From positions 28,030,501-28,094,500 of the forward strand of contig CM027385.1 of assembly GCA_015680905.1 (NCBI GenBank): a DNA stretch of 64,000 bases, in the 5' to 3' direction. Positions 43,301 to 52,522 of the stretch are shown piece by piece. This DNA is from Coptis chinensis. Its lineage: Eukaryota; Streptophyta; Magnoliopsida; Ranunculales; Ranunculaceae. A model generated the notes under the pieces. That model did no database searches, was not told the origin of the DNA, and worked only from the letters and a program-made list of their open reading frames with translations. Within the stretch, counting starts at the first letter, position 1. Each line of letters starts with the position of its first letter. Both the position numbers and the translations under genes were made by a program.

Positions 43301-46123
43301 AAGCCATCCGTGATTCCTTCCTGCATCTAATATTTGTACTTTATTTTCTCATCTCCATGGTGCGGATATCATTAACTACCTAGTTACTGAGGAAGTTCCT
43401 TCCTCTTGATCACGTCCTGATCATAAAAAGTTCTTATCCACTGTAAAATATTATTTTTGGGATGACCCCTACCTCTTTAAGTATTGTTCCGACCAACTCA
43501 TTCGTCACTGCATTCCCGACTGGGAAATGAACGATAATTCTCAAAACGTAAGTAAACTAAAACTATTTACGTGTCTATATTTATCAAAGTTTCTACTCTC
43601 AATTCTATCGAAATAAAGTGGAGTAACAAATTCGTTTCACTCCTAGTGCTCTAGCATGCTGTGTTTTCTAATCTAATTAATCAGTCTTAAGTCTAATGAG
43701 AGTTTTACGAGGGGGAATTATACTACAATGCAATATGAAAAGCAATATGTTGAATGTCACTACGAAATATATGGAAATACTAATGTTCTTGAATCTAGAT
43801 AAAGAATTAGAGGGGAATTGAATCCACCTCGAATCTAACTTAATCACCTAGAATAGACTGTTGTAATCCAATTCTTACGTTCTTACGGTAAGAATTGCTC
43901 GTTCTTATCCCTAATTAACATGGCATTTCTACCAATTATAACTAGCATGTGAGGTCGTCCATCCATTCTCATGGAGAAACACGACCTTCTAGAATGGAAT
44001 AGACTCTACAACGCTTCTACACTATACAACTAATTTTTCATCAAGGCTTCATCAACCCCTCTAATAGAGGTTTTAGCCTTGATTCATCAACCCATCATTT
44101 ATAGACTGATTAATTGAATACAACATATTACAAAGATTCTAACTTTATGAAATTTCACTAAACAATAATCGAAATCTAATTAATAACTAAGAATTGAATG
44201 ATAACAAGAATTGAAATTAGATCTAATAAATTGTAAATGACAAAAATTGAAATTGAATAATAATAACTATTTTATTTATCTAATTAAATGACGAACAATC
44301 ATTCAAGGAATTAAATAAAAACAAGATATAAAACCAATTAAATTAAACTAATTAAATCTAAGGAAAACTAGATCTAGAATTAATTAATGGATGCTACTAA
44401 TCTAATTTTTAATCTAGGTCTAACTATCTACCATTAACAAAGAGTGAAGCTTTGGTTTTTATACATTCAGATCAAAAATCGTGCATGCTTTTGAGCCATG
44501 TTTTGGGGCGCAGAATCGGGCCCAAAACCCAATCCTTTCAGTCCAAAAAGGCCTCTTCAGCTGTAGTTGGCTTCAACAGACTTTTCGTCCACTTCTGCTC
44601 CTCTGATTGGGTCAAGGCTTGGACCATTGGAAAGATTTTTCCGAGCCGGTCATTTTGACATAAGGTAGGCCCCATTCCGAGGTCTGAGTTCAAAGATACG
44701 GCCTTCGGAAGTTCTGTTGACTTGTGTGCCGTTTCTGCCCGCGTCGACTTTTCAGCTTTTGACCGGGCTTTAGAAAGGCTTTATCTTCTTGAATCCTGGC
44801 CTTTAATCACGGAACTCCTTAGTAACCGACCTTTGCTCCTTTATCTCGCTAAAGTGGCACATTTCTGCACATAATGGACTTTGAAGTCTGGAATGCATAA
44901 AAACACGTAATCAGTGTTAACTCTTAATTATTACTCATATAATTGGTCTAATAGTATGACTATTACAGGGTTAAAACTACAGTTTTGGGCTCTTATCAGG
45001 AGCACACCGACATATTATCCTTTTGCCATGAACAATCTTGCGGAGGTCATTTCAGTGGAAAGAAAACTGCAGCCAAGGTATTACAATATGGTTTTTACTT
45101 GGCCTACCCCTTTTTCGCGATGCACCACTAACATTGCATAGCTTGCATTCGTTGTCGCGACACCTAGGTCGAATTACCAAACGAAATATGAAGCCCCTAA
45201 ATCCTATCTTGATTGTGGAAATTTTTTATGTTTGGGGCATTGATTTTATGGGACCTTTCCCTATTTCTCAAGGTTTTCTATACATTTTAGTCGCTGTAGA
45301 CTATGTGTCCAAATGGATTGAGACACTCGCATGTCGCTCAAATGACCATAAGGCTATCGTGAAATTTGTTAAAGAAAACATTTTCTCTCGTTTTGGTGTC
45401 CCCAAAGCTATTATCAGTGATGGGGGTACACATTTTTGTAATAAAAATTTTGGGTTTTTAATGAAGAAATATGGAGTTACTCACAAAGTTGCTACTCCAT
45501 ATCACCCACAAACGAGTGGCCAAGTAGAAGTCTCCAATAGAGAGATAAAATCTATTTTGGAGAAAACTGTCAACCCATCAAGAAAGGACTGGTCTCTCAG
45601 TTTATCGGATGCCTTGTGGGCATACCGAACAGCATTTAAGACACCTATAGGGATGTCTCCTTACCACATTATTTTTGGAAAACCTTGTCATCTGCCAGTT
45701 GAACTTGAGCATCGTGCCCTTTGGGCCATCAAAAGCCTCAATTACAATATCATCGAGGCAGGCGAGAAGTGAAAACTGCAATTAAATGAGCTTGAGGAGA
45801 TTCGGAGTGATGCTTATGATCTCTCGAAATCCTACAAAGCTAATATGAAAAGAGTGCACAACAAGCACATTTTGCGTAAGGATTTTAAAATTGGCCAAAA
45901 AAGTTTTACTGTACAACTCCATATTACACATTTTTCCTAGTAAATTGAAAACACAATGGTCTGGTCCTTTCATTGTGTGAAACATTATGGGGCAATCTCT
46001 TTGCTTAATCCACAAGATGACAGCGAATTTCAAGTCAATGGACAACGCCTAAAATATTATCACGAATTACGCTCACCAGATGTTGAACAGACTCTTCTTC
46101 AGGATCCGATCTACACAGACTAG
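43301..46123 (+). pseudogene. pol: Element E integrase, split by a solo LTR
   Basis: The N-terminal part (to 43527) ends in [11 protein letters not shown]. It resumes after the solo LTR with [17 protein letters not shown], the zinc-finger His pair, and then YGFY. The catalytic core (45038-45772) has [16 protein letters not shown] and GQVEV with 35 residues between Asp and Glu, so the triad is intact. A TGA at 45770-45772 sits where element A has Arg in the KLQLNEL block. The rest, to about 46123, is frameshifted around 45895. Confidence 0.85.
43528..44998 (-). repeat. Solo LTR of the C family in element E integrase (1471 bp)
   Basis: Inverse orientation; plus text starts TGAACGATAATTC and ends GGGCTCTTATCA. 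It shares with LTR C the GAATC-rich middle, the TCAAGGCT...AGCCTTGA hairpin block (44041-44082) and the conserved U3 end. Target duplication GGAAA/GGAGC is decayed (3 of 5). Removing the LTR and one copy restores an open integrase frame across the site. Confidence 0.82.
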
Positions 46124-46624
46124 ATGTTTCGTTTGGCATACTCAATCTTGTTTCTATAGAGGGTACGCCATTTTGGTAGCCGGGCCATCTTCTATCTTAT
46201 GATCTCCAAAGTTCTTTGAAGTGTGTGGTTGCAAGTGCCGGAACCTTAGTCCACGAAAACTCTATTTCAGAACTGAGTATAAATGTCTTCTGTAACACGA
46301 GAAAACGTGCTTTTCGGTAAACGATGGGTACCTAAAATTTCACCTCCTTCCTTCTCTTCCTTTTTCTACTCTCTACCTTGCGAACTTCAGCTAATCATTT
46401 GGTGTAAGTCTCACTCATCACAAATAAGGAATGGTCGTAGTACTTTTGCTCGTAAACGACGTGCGCGAAGGATGGGCTGGTGTATGCATTGTCAAACACC
46501 CTTCTGTCTAGGTCTTGACTTCCTATCCGATACTAGCCAGTTTAAGGTATACTTTTGTCGACACCCACCTGCTGCGGGATAATCTTAAATTCGCCCGCGC
46601 CGTTTCTCCCACAGGTTGGGATTC

Positions 46625-46685
46625 GTCTTGAGAATCTGACGTTAAAAGACTCGATTTGTCTTGAGGATCTGACGTTAAAAGACTC
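46625..46685 (+). repeat. Two copies of a 33-bp repeat after integrase
   Basis: GTCTTGAGAATCTGACGTTA starts copy one (46625) and GTCTTGAGGATCTGACGTTA copy two (46658), each followed by AAAGACTC. Element B has a related single copy (GAATCTGACTTTAAAAGACC near 17600). The block marks the post-pol border. Confidence 0.7.
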
Positions 46686-47054
46686 ACCTTTTAGATATAT
46701 TTATATTGTTGCATTTTCCCTTTGCATTAAGTTTTACACATGAGATTCATGTCCAACCTCGGATGTCGCATACTTGTAACACAAACAGGCAATGGATTCC
46801 ACCAGACCAACCCTAGAATTGGTTACTTTGAGTTCCCTTGGGGCGGTTTGAGGATAGCCGTATGTAATAAGGGCAATTTTATTAGACCGTAGCGCGCACG
46901 GTCTAGGATGGTACCGTCCTGCCCCTAACCCCATAATACATAAAGGTAAAGCCACAGTCTGGCTGGATTGGGTTCGCTCTAGAGCCGACATGACAGTTGT
47001 CTATGATTTAAGATGGTGACTCTTCTGGACATCCAGTGTTCTTCACGTATATCT

Positions 47055-47092
47055 CCCTTGTATATAAATAAAACCCTTGTTTATAAATAAAA
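47055..47092 (+). promoter_or_regulatory. Duplicated TATAAATA box upstream of ORFa
   Basis: Two tandem 19-bp units starting CCCTTGT, each with TATAAATA (47063-47070 and 47082-47089), lie about 450 bp before the ORFa ATG. The same octamer precedes the micro-ORF at 49169. Possibly an internal promoter for subgenomic RNA. Confidence 0.4.
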
Positions 47093-47538
47093 CACTCTCC
47101 TTCTTTTCAAAAACTCTTGTGACCTTTGAGAATGACTCATATAATTGGATAGCATTTTTTGTGCAGATCATTTCGATATCTCATTCATCTAATTCGTAGT
47201 CCAAACGAGTCGTGGGTAAGCGTTTAGTTTTTTTAGGCTTAAATCGGGTTTTTGGCTTGATTTGGGCTTGGGAAAATTTTTGGCCCAACCAAAATATCGA
47301 AATCTTGGGCCCTTTAAACCCGACAAACCCGACCACACGCGTCACCATCACTCATTTCGTCTTCCCTAATTTCCGAATCTTGCCCCCCTCTCGTTTAAGT
47401 CTCGTACGAGACAGTCCCACGCTAAATCCAGGTCTCGCACGAGACTCTTACAACTCCGACCACAATTTCCTTCCGTCAACAAGTCCCATTTCTCCCCCTC
47501 ATCATTAATCAGTAGCCAGCCTCTCCCTAAGACCAGTG

Positions 47539-48711
47539 ATGGCCAGTAACAGGCGTATATGTGTGGAGAAAAATTTTGGAAATTTATTTGAAAATGGGAT
47601 GTTTGCTCCATTCATTAATAATGAAATTCACTCTAGAGGATGGGAGTACTTGTTATATACTAATGGAGGGCTTTATTCCAAGGATTTGGTGATGAAATTC
47701 TACGACAATGGGAGCTTTAATGGCGACCATTTTTGGGTTACCATCGAGGGTGTGCGCCACAAAGTCACCCCTGTTTTGCTCTCCGGGATCACGGGCATTC
47801 CTCTGATCGACCACGTGCTGACTCAACAGCAGTCCGTGTACCCACGGACTTACGACCTAATGCTCAACATGCTAATCGAGGGAGAATACAACATAGACGA
47901 AAAATGCGCGTATTAGTGCTCGGTGCGACGGAACCAGTTGGCTGTGACTCAATGGCTGGGATTGAACGTCATTGGCACCTCGAAACCCTTAGACATCAAC
48001 AAGACCTTCCTCCACCTTCTCTGGATCCTCCAGGAGCGAAAGGGTAACTTCTGCATCGTTACCTTTCTTTTTGATATTATTACACATGCCACTCTTAGAT
48101 CAGCCCCTCTTGCTGTTCTGGTAACGCAAGTTATGATTACCTTGGGATTTCTGTCCACCACCCCGCTACTCCCTATACCACAATATGAGAATATGCTTGT
48201 CTTCAAGAAATGCATACTGGACCCTTGGGAACCCACAGCACCAAGGACTACTGAGCACACTAGCGTAGGCTCATCTCACCCACCCTACTTTGATGAGACT
48301 GCCATGAGTAAGATGACCCACCCCATAGATGCCTTACGTGCTGTGAACAGTGATTTGAGATACATGTACACTTTCGCCGGTATCGATGAAACGCATCTTT
48401 GGGCGAAGTTAAGGACAGATATGACCACTCGCCACGAGTCGATGATGAGAAAGATGGGCTTAATTCCAGCAGGAAATGAGAGCTTCCATGACTGCATTTC
48501 AGGACCATATGCTTTCGCCCGAAACCGGTTCGGCGAATGTTCATGGCAAGCCGGCATCGATTTTAGGCTCGGTGATGGATACTGGGTGATATCCGGGGAG
48601 CAATTAGCCTCCACGGGAGCTCGTCTTTGCCGACGACGTCGCGGGACTCCCGGTTCTTCTTCTGCGGCCCGAGGATTCTTCGCGCAGCTCCCGAGGATCA
48701 TCGGTAGCTAG
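47539..48711 (+). pseudogene. Element E ORFa: post-pol protein with one amber stop (390 codons)
   Basis: Single frame from ATG 47539 to TAG 48709 with one internal TAG at 47914. The protein is paralogous to ORFb (49639). Shared blocks include a start around NFGNLFENGMFAPF and RGWEYLL, KDLVMKFYDN, EGVRHKVTPVLLSGITGIP, RRNQLAVTQWLGLNVIGTS, INKTFLHLLWIL and APLAVLVTQVMITLGF. The layout resembles the putative plant transposon protein domain (Pfam PF20167 or related Athila ORF families); I infer this from pattern and not from a search. At the internal TAG, ORFb has Gln, so a CAG to TAG change explains it. The C-terminal end is Arg/Ser-rich. There is no signal peptide or membrane span. Element position is where Athila env-like genes lie. 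Confidence 0.7.
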
Positions 48712-48965
48712 TTTATTTTTCCAGTCTTGTATAATATTTATGTCGGATATTTGATTTACGTGTTTGCATTTCGGCTTAATAGTAGGTTATTTCCTAAAAA
48801 TTTCTGCACGGATATATTAGTTATATCTAATATTATATTATATAGGTAGGAACATATATAATAATATTTAATAATAATTTAATACATATATATAAATATA
48901 TATACATATATATTTTTAGATGTCACACTTAACAACAAACTTTACCGTAAACTAACATTTTATTA
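48712..48965 (+). other. AT-rich spacer after ORFa
   Basis: Contains a long (AT)-rich stretch (48820-48920, ATATATA repeats) and no ORF. It leads directly into the AACGGTCA repeats. Confidence 0.5.
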
Positions 48966-49043
48966 AACGGTCAGAAAACGGTCATGAAAACGCACAAAAA
49001 ACGGTCAGAAAACGGTCATGAAATCGCATATAAAAAATGGTCA
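48966..49043 (+). promoter_or_regulatory. Repeated AACGGTCA motifs (possible MSA/Myb sites)
   Basis: Exact AACGGTCA at 48966, 48977, 49000 and 49011, and AATGGTCA at 49036, arranged as about 2.5 copies of a 34-36 bp unit. AACGGYYA is the core of the mitosis-specific activator bound by three-repeat Myb proteins. A TATA box follows 20 bp after the last motif, so the block looks like an enhancer-promoter unit inside the element. Confidence 0.5.
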
Positions 49044-49063
49044 GAAAATGGCAATTTTCTTTC

Positions 49064-49071
49064 TATAAATA
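49064..49071 (+). promoter_or_regulatory. TATAAATA box before the micro-ORF
   Basis: TATAAATA follows the AACGGTCA repeats and precedes a CT-rich 5' UTR-like stretch (ACTTCCTCC, TTCTTCCTTC). The ATG is 105 bp downstream, good spacing for a Pol II core promoter. Confidence 0.5.
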
Positions 49072-49168
49072 AGTTCAACACTTCCTCCACATTCACTCAT
49101 TTCATATTCTTCCTTCTACACTTCTTATTCTAAAAATCATTTTTAGTCCGCTCCAAATTTCAAGCTTC

Positions 49169-49288
49169 ATGGATGCACTAGAAAAGTTTGAGCAGCGGCA
49201 AATTGAATATGCTACTCAAGTCTTCATGCTTGTTTGTTTCATTATAGTAATGTTGTTAATGTGGCATATAGTTCTATCTAATATTTAG
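49169..49288 (+). CDS. 39-residue single-membrane-segment micro-ORF
   Basis: ATG at 49169 in TTCATGG context; stop TAG 49286-49288. Residues 1-17 are charged and polar (MDALEKFEQRQIEYATQ). Residues 18-36 form a continuous hydrophobic stretch (VFMLVCFIIVMLLMWHIVL), long enough for one membrane span, and the tail is SNI. A basic/acidic head with one anchor would give a small tail-anchored or single-pass protein. It lies between paralogous ORFa and ORFb behind a good promoter. No family is recognised. Chance is possible at this length, but promoter, spacing and clean hydrophobic segment together make it worth noting. Confidence 0.45.
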   Translation: MDALEKFEQRQIEYATQVFMLVCFIIVMLLMWHIVLSNI

Positions 49289-49638
49289 GTTTGTATTTCA
49301 TTCCCCGTATCATTATGTTGTATTTCCATACCGTTGTATGTTCTTACATCTTATTGTGATAGTATATCTACATTTTCCTTGTCTTTCTACTTATGCTATT
49401 TACTTGAAAAAAAAAAAAAAAAGGGGCACTCCTTGTCACATGCCCCATTCTTCTCATCCACACTACATCCACTTTTGCGCATATCTTAGAAGATACACGT
49501 GGTCTAACTACCCTGTGACACCTCGATCTGTATTTTTTACAATTTTGGATTGGTGCCTATTTATAACCAGGATAGACACCTCAAAAATCTAACTTCCCTT
49601 TTTCCAAAATATTTTTTTTCTTCACCACTCCATCCTTA
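49289..49638 (+). other. Spacer before ORFb with poly(A) run and TATA-like box
   Basis: Contains a run of about 17 A's near 49407-49423 followed by GGGGCACTCC, then TATTTATAA at 49558-49566, about 73 bp before the ORFb ATG. The A run could be an old poly(A) end of a retrotranscribed RNA or plain slippage. Confidence 0.45.
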
Positions 49639-50637
49639 ATGGCCCTCACTCGAAGTTTCGTGCCCGAGCAAAATTTTATGGAAATTTTCCAAAATGGTCT
49701 TTTTCATCCCTTTTTTGACAAAAAAATATTACGTCGAGGATGGTACCCTCTTTTACATCATAAGCAGGCATTTTGTTCCAGAGAATTGGTCTTGTTGTTC
49801 TATAAAAGCAGTTATTTCCAAAATGGGCAATTCTTTGTCCGTGCTAACGGATGCGAGCGTGAATTGACTATGGAAATCATCTCTGAGGTACTTCAAATTC
49901 CTATTACAAACCAAGGAGTACACCTTCAGGATTCACCTTTCGACAATATCAGGCATCTGATGTTTGCAACTATCCTTTACGGCGAATACAACCGGAAAAA
50001 CCGTATTGTTTATCAGCGATCTTTGCAAAAGAACCAATTATCTGTGATCCAATGGGTAGCTCATAATGTGCTCGGCACGTCTAAGACTTCCGAAATAACC
50101 AAACCCCTCCTCCATCTACTCTGGGTCTTACAGAGTAACTACAATGATTTTTGCATTATTAAATTTCTCTGGAACGTGATCGCACGTGCCAGGAAAAAGG
50201 CAGCTCCTTTACCAACCATTGTGACACTTATCATGATACGTTGGGGTTTTTCTAGTACTTCTCCTCACACACCTCTTCGAACAGCTAACATTCTTACCAT
50301 TCACTCAATATGTAGGAACGGATTCTGGAACCCCGACGTTGCAAAGAACCATGTCGGTGCAGAAACCGACGAAGATTGTTCCGCCGACAACATCTTCACT
50401 GAAAATGCATTATGCAACGTATTTAATCCCATGGAAAGCCTTCATTTAATTCAACAAGGACTGATGACATTATTCAAATGTCAGAACATTATCATCACTA
50501 GTCTTCTTGAATTTCAGGACCTGCGGACAATAAACGAAGAGGAACAAGCACAATTCTTGCACAGCCACAACCAGTTCTTGGCAAATCACACTCTCATAAT
50601 AGAGAACCACGCCGAGATTTACCAGACAAAAGTTTAA
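49639..50637 (+). CDS. Element E ORFb: intact 332-residue post-pol protein, paralogue of ORFa
   Basis: Open from ATG (MALTRSFVPEQNFMEIF) to TAA. Blocks: RGWYPLLHHKQ, RELVLLFYKSS, FVRANGCERELTMEIISEVL and IPITN. After a variable loop come QKNQLSVIQWVAHNVLGTS, EITKPLLHLLWVLQ, FCIIKFLWNVIARARKKAAP and IMIRWGFSS. This matches ORFa block by block, and the pattern fits the plant transposon protein domain PF20167 (inferred by eye). Residues after 220 are variable and end in a helix-rich Gln/His/Asn segment (EEEQAQFLHSHNQFLANH). No membrane span or signal peptide, so an envelope role is not supported. It is the only long ORF in E that is still intact, 73 bp after a TATA-like box. Confidence 0.75.
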   Translation: MALTRSFVPEQNFMEIFQNGLFHPFFDKKILRRGWYPLLHHKQAFCSRELVLLFYKSSYFQNGQFFVRANGCERELTMEIISEVLQIPITNQGVHLQDSPFDNIRHLMFATILYGEYNRKNRIVYQRSLQKNQLSVIQWVAHNVLGTSKTSEITKPLLHLLWVLQSNYNDFCIIKFLWNVIARARKKAAPLPTIVTLIMIRWGFSSTSPHTPLRTANILTIHSICRNGFWNPDVAKNHVGAETDEDCSADNIFTENALCNVFNPMESLHLIQQGLMTLFKCQNIIITSLLEFQDLRTINEEEQAQFLHSHNQFLANHTLIIENHAEIYQTKV

Positions 50638-50933
50638 ATGTTGCAACGGGTCATTTGCCGCAGTTATTGACGGCATAGAAAATCTTATAAATGGATCCCT
50701 CCCACAAAAGGATCCTCGACGTTACTTGGGCCAATGACACCATTTAAAATTTTGCAATTTTATGTTCTTTGTCATTTTTTTTTTAGTTTTTTTTTTATAT
50801 ACATATATATATATATATATAGTGAAATTTCCCTATGGTAATTTGTTTTTACTTAATTATTCTCATCATACTCTAATATTTGTTTATCCTTGTCTAAACA
50901 AGTCACATTTTTTATTTTCACACATCTTCTACA

Positions 50934-51903
50934 ATGGAAGCTCCAAAGATTATTCCAGAACAATCTTTCCATTCGTTGCTGAATTCTCCTACATATGGAC
51001 ATCTTTTCAGAGACTACATCACTTAAGTTGGTTGGAACTCTCTTATTCTACACCCGAGAAAGGGACATATACTCCCTGTGTTTGGCAACTTATTTTTATG
51101 ATCACATGGAAGATCTACCAGCTGTACAGGGCTTCCCTTTGAATGGATTTACAATCCGTATTGGTAACAACCGACACCCTTTTTATGAGCCAACAGTTGC
51201 TATGGCTCTATACCTTCCCCCTTTTTAGCTAAACATCCCCGTCCAATACATGATATAAAACAACTTTAACGACTATTCTTGGAAAAAATTTGCCGCCCAT
51301 TATGGCGATGGCCTTGCCCAGGTCAGTGAACGTGCCGAAGCTGGCCGATGGCCAGACTTCACTATTCCACTAGCTAGTATGACCATGAATGTTGGAACTG
51401 CCATGTTATTTATTCTTCTGAACATCATGGGGGATTGGCATTTTTCCACTGCTTCAAAGTTAGCTTGTAAGACATTCCATGCCTTGGCCCAGCAACATAC
51501 CGCCTTTGACATTACAGACCTAGTAATTGAGAATATTAAGAGGGCTCGGTCTTTTCGGCAACACTATATCACCCTACCAGTTACAGCATGCAGGATAGTG
51601 AGGACGTACTTCCCACAGTTTGCTGCCACCTTTCAAGACTGGGTAAAGGTCGACTCTATGTGTCCAACAAACAAGATAATTTGTTCTTTGCAATTTAGGA
51701 CATGGCGATGCCCTGCAAGGTATCTAAAGAAAGTTCGTTCTTTCCCTAATGATGATAAAATGATAGCTCATCTGGACAATGCAAAGAAGAGGAAGTAGAG
51801 CGAAGTCTGGAAAGCTATGATAGATTGGCGTGATGCAAAGGAATGGCATTTCTACAGGGACGAAGAATGGACTATCCCCCAGTTCAAGGTTGGGGCAATA
51901 TGA
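50934..51903 (+). pseudogene. Element E ORFc: third post-pol ORF, broken
   Basis: ATG at 50934 (MEAPKIIPEQSFHSLLN) and a frameshift near 51000. The remaining frame then runs to TGA 51901 with stops at 51226, near 51256 and at 51796. Readable text includes LKLVGTLLFYTRERDIYSLC, FPLNGFTIRIGNNRHPFYEP, WKKFAAHYGDGLAQVSERAE, FSTASKLACKTFHALAQQHT and WRDAKEWHFYRDEEWTIPQF. It does not align with ORFa or ORFb by eye. About 320 residues; no family recognised. It is preceded by a (TA)n run at 50798-50822. Confidence 0.55.
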
Positions 51904-52092
51904 GTTGATGCATGTACATATTTGTTTTACGTTTTGATGTGAAATAAATAAATAACCTAATAGTGTGCTACTCTAAAAGTGTGCTTCCACTTTTATGATG
52001 TATAATATATAGTGTGTTACAATAAATTTCTGTGGAAGATGTCAGCTATATTTTTGCTCAAAGCCTCTCAGGTATACTTTTTCTTCCTCTTA

Positions 52093-52133
52093 ACACTTTG
52101 AGGACACCAGTGTCCGATTGTTTGGGGGTGGTG
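52093..52133 (+). promoter_or_regulatory. Element E internal hairpin and purine tract
   Basis: ACACTTTGAGGACACCAGTG keeps the TTGAGGACA core, with an alternative stem GGACAC/GTGTCC, and is followed by GATTGTTTGGGGGTGGTG. Counterpart of the internal sites in A, B and D. Confidence 0.5.
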
Positions 52134-52522
52134 AGAACCTTTTGCAAAAATTAGGCATGCATAGTTGTATATAGTTTACTTGATGTCTAAATAAATGTAT
52201 TTAGTGATAAATTCTCGTTTCCCTTTCTATGATGAAAAATATTTAGAAATCTCACCCTAGAATTATAATTAGGACTTGTTCTTAGAAACTTAATTTAATA
52301 CGTATGCAATAGTTTTTATATCTTTTCATGAGCATTCATGCACTGACTATCATTAAATGTACACAGCAGTAAGTTTTTGGGACCCACGGTTAGACAACTT
52401 AGTTTTCATATCATGTAAGAATCTAACCAAAAGCCTCAAAATGTGTGATATATGAGTAATGACACAGAGGAGTAGTTCTTCCGAATAGAGAAGTTCACAC
52501 GTCTACTTACTTGATCACTACC

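Larger units (their letters stand above)
46124..47538 (+). other. Element E spacer between integrase and ORFa
   Basis: No recognised gene; an ORF at 46283-46582 is Arg/Ser/Cys-rich without a familiar motif. It holds a 33-bp tandem repeat at 46625-46685, a duplicated TATA box at 47055-47092, and a stretch with GGGTTT/GGGCTTGGG text before ORFa. Confidence 0.6.

Noticed and set aside
48285-48701. Antisense 138-codon ORF over ORFa
   Set aside because: Shadow of the ORFa coding strand; no motif.
49407-49423. Processed retrogene ending in poly(A) containing the micro-ORF
   Set aside because: A TATA box and upstream repeats would not be copied into a retrogene, and no target duplication was found; slippage is simpler.
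47539-50637. ORFa/ORFb as envelope proteins
   Set aside because: No signal peptide, membrane span or cleavage site is visible; position alone is not enough.
50798-50822. (TA)n before ORFc as a TATA promoter
   Set aside because: Simple microsatellite; no way to separate from slippage.
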